Source of the DNA: Roseburia sp. 499
Lineage (GTDB): Bacteria > Bacillota > Clostridia > Lachnospirales > Lachnospiraceae
NCBI RefSeq assembly: GCF_001940225.2
Contig: NZ_CP135164.1
Location: 2,790,001 to 2,854,000 of the forward strand
Direction of reading: 5' to 3'
Length of the DNA: 64,000 nucleotides
Shown: positions 43,954 to 51,730 of the stretch, piece after piece
Numbering within the stretch: position 1 is the first letter of the stretch
Layout: the number at the start of each line of letters is the position of its first letter
Program-made: the position numbers and the translations under genes
Notes under the pieces: generated by a model
Told to the model about the DNA's origin: nothing
Databases searched by the model: none
The model's input: only the letters and a program-made list of their open reading frames with translations

Positions 43954-45741
43954 TTAGTTCACCGGAAAACTACCCACATAATGACCATCTGTCTCATCCA
44001 TAAGATAATACCACTGACCGTCTGTGATAAGTCCACGTGCTACCATTCCATTCCAATGATAGAATACCACTCTTCCCCATGGGTCATAGGAAAATCCACA
44101 GGTATTTAAAGTTCCATCCCAGTTGGCATATCCATAATCCATACCATTACCAAATTGGAACCATCCTTCATTCTCTAGTTTTCCATTCAGATTCAAATAA
44201 TAGGTCTTGTCTCCCACAAAGGTAATCTGGTCTTTATAGAGATACCCGTTAGAATCAAAATAGCAAGTATATCCTACGCTCGGACAGTATTGGAATGAAT
44301 TGAATACCTCATGTCCGTTAGAGTCCAGATAAATAATGTGTTCTCCGTCCGGATGATAGGTAAGGGTATCGCGCATTGGGCTTCCATCTGCTTGTAAATA
44401 ATAAGTATTAGAACCATCAAAGAAAAATGCGTCTGTTGCTACCGTTCCATCTGCCATTGTATATTGATTTCCATTCCATGTACCACCATTTGATGTAAGG
44501 CTATAATATGGTACAACACGACCTGCACCGGAATCTGCTAAAAATCCTTGATTATTAAACCACTCTTCCCCCTCATCTTCATCATTCAAAAGTGAAGACG
44601 GAAGTTTCGTCCTTGCTTCAGTAACTGTAATCTTATTTCCGGAAAAACTGGTAAATATAGGGATTTTGCCCAACCGCACGCTAAGTGGCAATCCAGTCAA
44701 ATCCGGTAAGGATGTAAGATTGTTATTTGCCACCTGTAACACCCTTAATATAGAAAGTCCTTTCACTGGTGTAATATCTGTTATTTCATTATTTTCTAAC
44801 CCTAAGAGTTCTAGATTTGTTAATCCACTTAGTGGTGTAATATCTGTTATTCTATTATTATTCAAATATAAATATTTTACACTCATGAAATCCTTTAATT
44901 GTGCAATATCTATTTGTGCGTTATCACTTAAGGATAATGTTTCTAAGTTTGTAGCACCTTTCACCGGAGAAATATCCGTTATTTTATTGCTATCTAAGTA
45001 TAAATGCTTTAAATTTTTCATCCCACTTAACGGTGTAATATCTGTTATTTCATTTTCTTCTAATTCTAAAGCAGTTATATTTGTTAATCCACTTAGTGCT
45101 GTAATATCTGTTATTCTATTTTTTCCTAATTCCAAAGAGGTTAAAATCGTTAACCCTTCTATTGCTGTAATGTCTTCGATATTATTACTATCCAAGCTTA
45201 AAGATGTCAAATTCGTCATTCCGCTTAGCACTGTAATATCTGTTATTTCATTTCTTCCCAAACTTAAAGATGCTAAATTCGTTAACCCACTTAATGGTGT
45301 AATATCTGTTATTTTATTATGATACAAACATAAACTTGTTAGATTTGTCAACCCGCTTAATGGTGTAATATCTGTTATTGAATGGTCAATCAGCGAAATC
45401 ATATTAAGATTCTTAAAATACTCAATTCCCTTTAAACTTTTAATACGTTTCTCTTCAGGTCTTTCTCCTCCCCATTCCCATTCAGGAGCTATTCCAGTCA
45501 TCACCCACATTTGTGCCTCTGCTTCTGCCACACTCAGACGCCCATCACCGTTTTTGTCAGACTGACTCAACAATTTATCATACAACACCTTATCCGGTAT
45601 CCCTGTCTCATCGTTTTCAATATAAGTCGTTTCTTTTTCGCTTGTAGTTTCTTCTGCTGCTAAGCTCGGAAACGACTGGCTAAATGTCATTCCAGCTACA
45701 GCAATCGCTGTTACCATTGCGAAAACACTTCTCTTCTTCAT
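43954..45741 (-). CDS. Internalin-like LRR protein with wall-binding repeats
   Basis: A 595-residue secreted protein. After the signal peptide comes an EF-hand/dockerin-like loop 'DKNGDGRLSVAEAE' (about 62-75). About ten 22-residue internalin-type LRRs follow (100-345; consensus 'LTNLTSLxLxxNxITDITPL'). The C-terminal 190 residues are the same wall-binding repeats found in the paralogues ('YYLQADGSPMRD', 'GMVARGLITDG'), with no variable cassette. It likely binds a host or microbial ligand while attached to wall glycan. The ATG at 45739-45741 follows AGGAGG. Confidence 0.88.
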   Translation of the reverse strand: MKKRSVFAMVTAIAVAGMTFSQSFPSLAAEETTSEKETTYIENDETGIPDKVLYDKLLSQSDKNGDGRLSVAEAEAQMWVMTGIAPEWEWGGERPEEKRIKSLKGIEYFKNLNMISLIDHSITDITPLSGLTNLTSLCLYHNKITDITPLSGLTNLASLSLGRNEITDITVLSGMTNLTSLSLDSNNIEDITAIEGLTILTSLELGKNRITDITALSGLTNITALELEENEITDITPLSGMKNLKHLYLDSNKITDISPVKGATNLETLSLSDNAQIDIAQLKDFMSVKYLYLNNNRITDITPLSGLTNLELLGLENNEITDITPVKGLSILRVLQVANNNLTSLPDLTGLPLSVRLGKIPIFTSFSGNKITVTEARTKLPSSLLNDEDEGEEWFNNQGFLADSGAGRVVPYYSLTSNGGTWNGNQYTMADGTVATDAFFFDGSNTYYLQADGSPMRDTLTYHPDGEHIIYLDSNGHEVFNSFQYCPSVGYTCYFDSNGYLYKDQITFVGDKTYYLNLNGKLENEGWFQFGNGMDYGYANWDGTLNTCGFSYDPWGRVVFYHWNGMVARGLITDGQWYYLMDETDGHYVGSFPVN

Positions 45742-46005
45742 CAATTGCTTCCTCCTTTATCCTAATCCTGATTCATTTTAGATACCACATAGAATCCTTA
45801 TGGCTTTATTCTACAGCAATTTTTCTCAAAATAAAACAATGTTTTTAAACTCGAACAAATTTTGAACAAATTTCATCAGCAGTTTTTTTACAATTTGTAT
45901 TTATAATAATCTTGCGCTGCTTTCTCTGTAGTTCTCTGTGACTCTTTCGCAATATTGACACGCCGATTGGCTTCATACTTCATTCTCAAAATCAAGATAC
46001 CTATT

Positions 46006-46962
46006 CTATTTATTATTTATTTCTTCACAAACTTCCTTCTTTAACTTCTCCTCTAGCTCAGAATTGTTCTTATCCACTTCGACACCCTTTGACTTTGGTG
46101 TATCTAAACAAATACCATTTACTTCAGATTCTACACGAGTTACAAAAACAGTTTTTTTACCGCATTTCCATCCGGAATAAAAGGAATCATATACTAAACC
46201 AAAAGACTTATTTTCCAACGATATACGTTCACAATAAACAGAAGGTTCTTCTGATATTTCTAACGAATATAGCATATCAGATTCACTATATGTACTAACC
46301 CCTGAGCCTTCCCCTTCTCCAACTATTATTAACTTCTCCGATACTGCAGAATTTCCAGATGAATCTGTAATAACATTTAAAGCATATGTATTTTCAACTG
46401 GACCTTTTGGTTGCCATTCCTTCAATATCTCCAATCCCCTCTTCGCATCTTCATCCGTAACTCCCAAAAATACTTCATCACTTTCAGACCATGGTCTCTT
46501 CTGTTCAATTGCTTCTTCTTCACTAACTCTTGGTGCATATTTTCCCTGTTCCAACAGTTCTATATCGTGAGCCCATTGTTCCTCAAACAGTCTTATTCTT
46601 TTCTCTCTATAACTTTTTTTTGCCTCTTCGGCGACTTCCAGTATTTCTTCATCTGACATGTTAGATAATTCTCCAAATGTTCTATCCACATACTTACCTT
46701 CTATTTCTGTCACTTTCCCATCTTTAAAAATATATAAATCCGGTTGTTCTTCTTTATCTATAGCTTTCACCTTATAGAAAATCACAGGTTCCTCATTCCT
46801 TAAAAATTCGCTTAACGGAACTTGTCCCTTATTTTCAGTCTCTTTTTCTGCCTTCGGGGTATCCTTTTCTGTTTTTGCAACCTCTCCTTCTGAATTGCCA
46901 CATGCACATAACATCAATGACATTCCCATAACTAAACCTAACATTTTAACCATTTTTTTCAT
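46006..46962 (-). CDS. Lipoprotein of unknown function
   Basis: A 318-residue lipoprotein (lipobox LMLCAC) with a Lys/Glu-rich region after the anchor and an acidic, beta-rich body that I do not recognise. It is anchored on the outer membrane face. Its upstream DNA is a third copy of the leader of the zinc-ribbon genes, implying common control. Downstream (45742-46005) there is only a possible 31-codon frame (45888-45983) of doubtful reality. Confidence 0.7.
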   Translation of the reverse strand: MKKMVKMLGLVMGMSLMLCACGNSEGEVAKTEKDTPKAEKETENKGQVPLSEFLRNEEPVIFYKVKAIDKEEQPDLYIFKDGKVTEIEGKYVDRTFGELSNMSDEEILEVAEEAKKSYREKRIRLFEEQWAHDIELLEQGKYAPRVSEEEAIEQKRPWSESDEVFLGVTDEDAKRGLEILKEWQPKGPVENTYALNVITDSSGNSAVSEKLIIVGEGEGSGVSTYSESDMLYSLEISEEPSVYCERISLENKSFGLVYDSFYSGWKCGKKTVFVTRVESEVNGICLDTPKSKGVEVDKNNSELEEKLKKEVCEEINNK

Positions 46963-47140
46963 TCTCTTTTTCCTCCTTGGATATTAATTTTTTTGTTTTG
47001 TACCCCTATGACATGGTGAGTTTTAAAAAAGTTTTAAAAAATTAAAATTTTTTTGAAAAATTTTTATACACCTTATTTTTCCATTAAATCATAGCATATT
47101 GTGATTATCTCCACAATGTTTATTTTTTCACAACACACAT
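46963..47140 (-). promoter_or_regulatory. Shared AT-rich leader, copy 3 of 3
   Basis: Homologous to the leaders at 35106-35290 and 39716-39900, including the SD region, the GTTTTAAAAAA tract and the distal 'CCATTAAATCATAGCATATT' stretch, but here in front of a different gene. Confidence 0.65.
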
Positions 47141-47170
47141 ATAATAAACTTGTTATATAAGTATAAGGAG

Positions 47171-47371
47171 TTGGTTGACATTATCACTTTTGATCCCTTA
47201 TGGAAAACCATGGAAGCTAAAAATATTTCTCAATACAAATTATTGAAATCCGGTATCGATAACAAAACACTGGATAGTTTAAAAAAGAATAAAAACATCA
47301 CGGTAAATACATTAGGAAAGTTATGCGAAATATTAGATTGTACTCCGAATGATATTATAGAATTTAAGTAA
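47171..47371 (+). CDS. Cro/C1-type helix-turn-helix regulator, non-ATG start
   Basis: A regulator of about 66 residues: 'WKTMEAKNISQYKLLKSG' and 'NTLGKLCEILDCTPNDII' are the helix-turn-helix and the last helix of the small YozG/Cro-like family. The SD AAGGAG (47165-47170) lies at the TTG at 47171 and nine bases before an ATT at 47180, where homologues usually start with Met; the true start is therefore either ATT or TTG. It stands alone and convergent with the sigma-factor gene. Confidence 0.75.
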   Translation: MVDIITFDPLWKTMEAKNISQYKLLKSGIDNKTLDSLKKNKNITVNTLGKLCEILDCTPNDIIEFK

Positions 47372-47372
47372 G

Positions 47373-47425
47373 AAAGGGCATCACAAACAGATATCATAAT
47401 CTATTTGTGATGCCCTTTTCTTTTT
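47373..47425. terminator. Bidirectional terminator
   Basis: AAAGGGCATCACAAA pairs with TTTGTGATGCCCTTT, with T-runs on both sides. It ends both the small regulator gene and the convergent sigma-factor gene. Confidence 0.85.
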
Positions 47426-49309
47426 CTAATCAAGCAATTTCATTAACTCATAAACTCTGTCTCTGGTCAGCTCTGCAGCCTTCTCATTCATAACCATCGG
47501 TTTCATAGATCCACCTTCATACTCAGCGCCTGCTTCACTAACCATCTCTTCTTTCATTGCGACCCACTCACGTTGTTCTACAGTAAGTTTACTCATTGTC
47601 TCTGTATCCAACGTCTGTTTCAAAACACTCCATACATCGTTTAACTTAGCATCCCACAATTCATACAACTGCAATGTCTTTTCATTATAATCTGCTTGTG
47701 TAAGTGCATCCTGCGCAATAGAAGTTTCTAAATCAGAAGCCCTTTCTTCCGCAGACTCTATATCTCTGTTTATTCTATCAATAATATTGTAACTTGAAAA
47801 AACATATTGTTCTTTTTCATCATACAACACATAAAATGAAATTTCTGTATCACTATTCTTCAAGACAGCATTACCATTTAGCCATTTCTTAACTTCTTCC
47901 GGAAGTTTATCAAGTGAGGTTCCTGGCAAATAAATCAAAAACTCCTCTACCCCCTCCACGCCATAAGCTTCCTCATAATGGTACAAAACACCATCCTCAA
48001 TTTCTTCTTTTCCTACTTCTTCATCATAACTCAATTCACGAATTCGCATTGAATATGTATACTCATTTACCTTCACAGGTTGTGCAAACTGCCCAGAAAA
48101 ATTACTGATGTTTATCGTTCCATATGGATGGTCTTCTCCTGTTTCTCCCATATTACTATCATGATATCCTCCCGAAAAACTTCCATCAGCATAAATATCC
48201 ATACCAGTTCCCCATGCACCGGCACCACTCGAAAAACTAAATGAAAAATATTTTAAATCTTCAAATGACAATGTATCTTCTTCGTCCTGAGAAATTTCTT
48301 CTTGTGGTTCTACATTTTCTTGCTGCTCCTCACGTTCTTGCCTTTCTACTTCTTCTACTACTTCCTCTGTAGATACATCATCTTCTTCCTGTTCATTTAC
48401 AACTTCTGCTGTTTCTTCCCCAGAATTCCAAAGTGATACTCCTACTGCTACAGCTCCTCCTGTGATACAAATTCCAATTGCTGCCGCTGTAATTTTTCCT
48501 GCTACAGTATGAATAAATCCACTTTTTGCTGCTTTCGTCGCTGTCCCTATACCTGCTTTTGCTGCATTTCCGGCTCCAGCTGACATTCCCGCACTACTAG
48601 AAGCATTTACCGCTTGGGCAACATTTTTCGCTATTATATCGTTTGCAAACTCCAACGCACCTTCTGCTGCCATAGATTGCTTTTCTGACATAAGCAAATA
48701 TACAAGCAATGGAGTTGGTGCAATGCTGTATAGCTTGTATCCCTTTTTCTGTAATTCTTCTGCTTTCGCCTTAAGGTTCTTTCTTCCATAATTCAGTCTG
48801 GATTTTACTGTATTTTCGGAACAGTTCAGAGCCTCGGCTATTTCACTGATGCTTTCTCCCTCTATATGGAACATCAAAATACACATTCTCTGCTCTTCTG
48901 ATAATGAACTTATCAGTTCTTGCACAAGCTCTTGTGTTTCCTGTCTGGTATATGCAATTTCTGGCTGACTTTGTGTATTTTCATCCTCTATTTGATATTC
49001 AAGACTTTCATTTTCTTCGTCTGTCATAATATCAGAAAACAACATCGGTTTCTTCTTCTGCAACGCATTTTTCGCTGTATTCGCCACTATGATTCCAAGC
49101 CACCCCGAAAACGCTTCCGGATTATCCAGCATATCCAATTTTGAAAATGCCCTGATATATGCATCTTGCAACACATCCTTGGCTGCCTCTTCGTTCTGCA
49201 TATATTTCAATGCAAGATAATATTTACTTTTGTAAGTATCTTCATATAAAAAATTAAATCCTTCTTCCTTGCCTTCTTTAGCAAGTTGTACTGCTTGCGT
49301 ATAATTCAT
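47426..49309 (-). CDS. ECF sigma factor fused to membrane segment and LprI-like outer domain
   Basis: An unusual 627-residue protein. Residues 1-185 are a complete ECF sigma factor: region 2 ('AAKDVLQDAYIRAFSKLD') and region 4 ('SISEIAEALNCSENTVKSR'). A Gly/Ala-rich stretch and one membrane helix (about 265-290) follow, then an acidic linker and an extracellular part. Its last about 100 residues resemble the LprI/DUF1311 lysozyme-inhibitor family ('LTVEQREWVAMKEE', 'EYEGGSMKP'). Sensing and transcription appear to be in one chain, with release by proteolysis a possibility. A 48-codon gene precedes it by 4 bases. Confidence 0.85.
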   Translation of the reverse strand: MNYTQAVQLAKEGKEEGFNFLYEDTYKSKYYLALKYMQNEEAAKDVLQDAYIRAFSKLDMLDNPEAFSGWLGIIVANTAKNALQKKKPMLFSDIMTDEENESLEYQIEDENTQSQPEIAYTRQETQELVQELISSLSEEQRMCILMFHIEGESISEIAEALNCSENTVKSRLNYGRKNLKAKAEELQKKGYKLYSIAPTPLLVYLLMSEKQSMAAEGALEFANDIIAKNVAQAVNASSSAGMSAGAGNAAKAGIGTATKAAKSGFIHTVAGKITAAAIGICITGGAVAVGVSLWNSGEETAEVVNEQEEDDVSTEEVVEEVERQEREEQQENVEPQEEISQDEEDTLSFEDLKYFSFSFSSGAGAWGTGMDIYADGSFSGGYHDSNMGETGEDHPYGTINISNFSGQFAQPVKVNEYTYSMRIRELSYDEEVGKEEIEDGVLYHYEEAYGVEGVEEFLIYLPGTSLDKLPEEVKKWLNGNAVLKNSDTEISFYVLYDEKEQYVFSSYNIIDRINRDIESAEERASDLETSIAQDALTQADYNEKTLQLYELWDAKLNDVWSVLKQTLDTETMSKLTVEQREWVAMKEEMVSEAGAEYEGGSMKPMVMNEKAAELTRDRVYELMKLLD

Positions 49310-49313
49310 TCTC

Positions 49314-49460
49314 TCATCTCCACCTTTTCTTCTTTTTGTTTAAAGTTTCTTGCTGTACAACATTATAAATACTTTTTTTAGCACCTATGTCTTCCTCGTA
49401 TTCTTCCATATCCCGTCGTATAAGACAGATAAACCATTGTATAAAACTTTTTTTCTTCAT
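49314..49460 (-). CDS. Small protein upstream of the sigma factor
   Basis: A 48-codon frame starting MKKKSFIQWFICLIRRDM, with GGAGG eight bases before the ATG. It ends 4 bases before the sigma-factor ATG, and its last codons contain that gene's SD. The N-terminal half is an amphipathic or membrane-active helix; the rest is charged. It may be a regulator or coupling peptide for the sigma factor. I do not recognise the family. Confidence 0.6.
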   Translation of the reverse strand: MKKKSFIQWFICLIRRDMEEYEEDIGAKKSIYNVVQQETLNKKKKRWR

Positions 49461-49540
49461 GCCAATTACCTCCATTATACAACCAAGACACAGAAAATTG
49501 GAAAAAAGTTTTATATTTTATTTTTTTTTACAAATATTGT

Positions 49541-49681
49541 CTAACGCTGCTGTTGCCTCATACTGGAACGGATAAAACTGATTCTTTTTCTGCGCTCTTT
49601 AAATCTTTCCATTTCTGAAATTTCTTCTCTTCTAAAGAGCTTTCCAGATATTTCTCTCAATAGTTCTCCGAAAGAACTCAT
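49541..49681 (-). CDS. Possible small basic protein
   Basis: A 46-codon frame (MSSFGELLREISGKLFRR...) rich in Arg and Glu, upstream of the other small gene. The SD is weak, so the call is tentative. The composition is protein-like and the strand agrees with its neighbours. It fills part of the 49310-49780 gap, which otherwise shows AT-rich DNA only. Confidence 0.35.
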   Translation of the reverse strand: MSSFGELLREISGKLFRREEISEMERFKERRKRISFIRSSMRQQQR

Positions 49682-49780
49682 AAGTTTTCTTAAAATAAAG
49701 AATCGTCAAATAAACCAAGCATCTGTTGTACTTATGAAAAAAAGAAAATTTTATCCTTCTGCTATTCCTGTTATCCATAA

Positions 49781-50425
49781 CTATTTTTTCACGACCCTCG
49801 GCAAATCCCACTTATAATGAGCTGCCAACAAACGAATTACAATAATAACAAAGAAACCTGCAAATATGGCCGGATTCTCTCCCAGGTATTTCCAACAGTA
49901 TACAGTAACAACAGCACCTAAAATAGAAGCACAGGCATAAATGTGTTTTACAAAAATATACGGCAATTCATTTGCCATCGTATCGCGCAACACACCGCCG
50001 CCTACTCCTGTAATCACGCCAAGAAAGACCACAAGAAACATATTAGAATCAAACTCAGAATGCATTCCGGCATTTACACCATCTACAGTAAATACAGCCA
50101 AACCTAACGTATCAAATAGAAACAACGTCTTCTCGTATAAATTCACATAACTACTCTTGACATTCTTTTTATTCCAATAAGCATAAACAAATACGCTATT
50201 TGCAATAATAACCGCTACCAATGTATAAATAGGATTTTGAAACATTTCCGGCGGAACATCCCCAATCAAAACATCCCGCAGCATGCCTCCACCGACAGCT
50301 GTAATAATTGCCAGAATGTTTACCCCAAAAATATCCATTTCTTTTTTAATGGCAACCATAGCACCGGATATTGCAAATGCTATCGTTCCCAGAATATCCA
50401 TACAGAACATAAATGAAAGTGCCAT
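49781..50425 (-). CDS. TRIC-like channel protein (UPF0126/YadS family)
   Basis: About 214 residues with two homologous three-helix halves, each holding the family motif: 'GVNILAIITAVGGGMLRDVL' and 'FLGVITGVGGGVLRDTM'. Bacterial TRIC homologues form trimeric cation channels; some are thought to carry glycine. Three consecutive ATGs follow GGAGG; the third (50423-50425) has the best spacing. It is a single gene with its own promoter. Confidence 0.9.
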   Translation of the reverse strand: MALSFMFCMDILGTIAFAISGAMVAIKKEMDIFGVNILAIITAVGGGMLRDVLIGDVPPEMFQNPIYTLVAVIIANSVFVYAYWNKKNVKSSYVNLYEKTLFLFDTLGLAVFTVDGVNAGMHSEFDSNMFLVVFLGVITGVGGGVLRDTMANELPYIFVKHIYACASILGAVVTVYCWKYLGENPAIFAGFFVIIVIRLLAAHYKWDLPRVVKK

Positions 50426-50465
50426 CATCATTACCTCCACTTAAATGCAATTTTAATTCATCTGC

Positions 50466-50495
50466 ATTATAAGGGAAGTCTCCGGCATTCGTCAA
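50466..50495 (-). promoter_or_regulatory. Promoter of the TRIC-like gene
   Basis: TTGACG (50490-50495), an 18-base spacer and TATAAT (50466-50471) on the minus strand, about 40 bases upstream of the start codon. Confidence 0.75.
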
Positions 50496-50785
50496 TGTAT
50501 ATTTTATGGCAGTTTTTTCCTTTTCCTAATTTAATAGTTGTGAAAAAAGAAGCAACATGTTAAAATGTGTGCAAAAGCATATTTTCTAAGATTCTGGGCG
50601 TAATGCCATCTATTTTTTCTAAAGATTCTTTCATCAGAAAATCCGTGCTTTTACTCGTATCAAACATCAAAAGCAGGAGATTCTGTAAGAGCCTCCTGCA
50701 ATATCAAGGAGGACAATAATTAAGTCTGTATAATGCGGTAAACGGAACAGATTACGATAATCCTGAAGATTTAGAAGTAAATACA

Positions 50786-51682
50786 TTGGAAAATGCTATT
50801 TATATGAATATGAAAAATGATATATCCTTTGTGTTTGACGTGGAATTGAATCTTTACGAGCATCAATCTACTTACAATCCAAATATGCCTCTTAGGGACT
50901 TACTCTATATTGCGAGACTTTTAGAGAAAATGACCACAGACCGTTCCTTGTATGGCATATCACTGGTTCAGATACCAACACCAAGATTTGTGGTATTTTA
51001 TAATGGAACAGAAGAACAGCCAGAACGTCAGATACTGAAACTTTCAGATGCATTCGAAAAGAAGGTAGCGGAACCGGAAATAGAGTTAAAAGTATTAATG
51101 TTAAATATCAATCTTGGAAAAAATAAAGAAATCTTAGAAAGATGCAACACTTTGCAAGAATATATGATTTATGTAACTAAAGTGCGGGAATATGCGGCTA
51201 CTATGAATATCCAGACTGCAGTAGAACATGCGGTAAATGAATGTATTAAACAAGGAATTTTAAGGGATTTCTTGCTTAAGTATAAAGCGGAGGCGATTCA
51301 GATGAGTATTTTCGAATATGATGAGGAACGAGAAATGCAGTTGATTAAAGAATCTATGCGTCAGGTATACTCAAAAGAAGGACGAGAGGAAGGTTGGAAA
51401 CAAGGATTAGAAGAAGGGCGGAAAAAGGGATTAGAAGAAGGGCGGAAAGAGGGATTGGAGCAAGGTCTGGAGCAAGGTCTGGAGCAAGGTCTGGAACAAG
51501 GTCTGGAGCAAGGTCTGGAGCAAGGTCTGGAACAAGGTTTGGAGCAAGGAATCAAAGCATTTATTTTAGACAATCTGGAAGAAAGCATTCCAGAAGAACG
51601 CATCCTCGATAAATTACAGAGACGCTTTGAACTTAGCAAAGAACAATCAGAAATATATTTTAGGAAATACAGCAATAAGTAA
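50786..51682 (+). CDS. Rpn/PD-(D/E)XK family nuclease-like protein, N-truncated
   Basis: A recombination-promoting nuclease-like (Rpn) protein. The visible frame runs from 50720 ('LSLYNAVNGTDYDNPEDLEV'), directly after a stop, so the normal first about 20 residues are missing; the first usable ATG is 50786. The core motifs 'ENAIYMNMKNDISFV', 'LYEHQSTYNPNMPLRDL' and 'FVVFYNGTEEQPERQ' are kept. The C-terminus has eight GLEQ units. Rpn proteins cut DNA in vitro; this one may be inactive, depending on translation of the truncated form. Confidence 0.75.
   Translation: MENAIYMNMKNDISFVFDVELNLYEHQSTYNPNMPLRDLLYIARLLEKMTTDRSLYGISLVQIPTPRFVVFYNGTEEQPERQILKLSDAFEKKVAEPEIELKVLMLNINLGKNKEILERCNTLQEYMIYVTKVREYAATMNIQTAVEHAVNECIKQGILRDFLLKYKAEAIQMSIFEYDEEREMQLIKESMRQVYSKEGREEGWKQGLEEGRKKGLEEGRKEGLEQGLEQGLEQGLEQGLEQGLEQGLEQGLEQGIKAFILDNLEESIPEERILDKLQRRFELSKEQSEIYFRKYSNK
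51452..51547 (+). repeat. Eight 12-base tandem units coding GLEQ
   Basis: A GGTCTGGAGCAA unit and close variants repeated eight times inside the Rpn-like gene. Such arrays change in number by slippage while keeping frame. Confidence 0.9.
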
Positions 51683-51730
51683 GCCAAATTCGCCCTTAAG
51701 ACCTACGTCTCAAGGGCGAACAAAATGATA

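Noticed and set aside
44760..45400. Repeated 'GTAATATCTGTTATT' DNA on the plus strand, and a plus-strand open frame of about 218 codons
   Set aside because: It is the reverse complement of the internalin LRR codons (ITDITPL); the plus-strand frame is a shadow.
45888..45983. 31-codon minus-strand frame (MKYEANRRVNIAKE...)
   Set aside because: Protein-like composition but no SD and no recognised family; too short to support alone.
51452..51547. Regular short repeats that could suggest a CRISPR array
   Set aside because: Units of 12 bases have no spacers and keep the reading frame of the Rpn-like protein.
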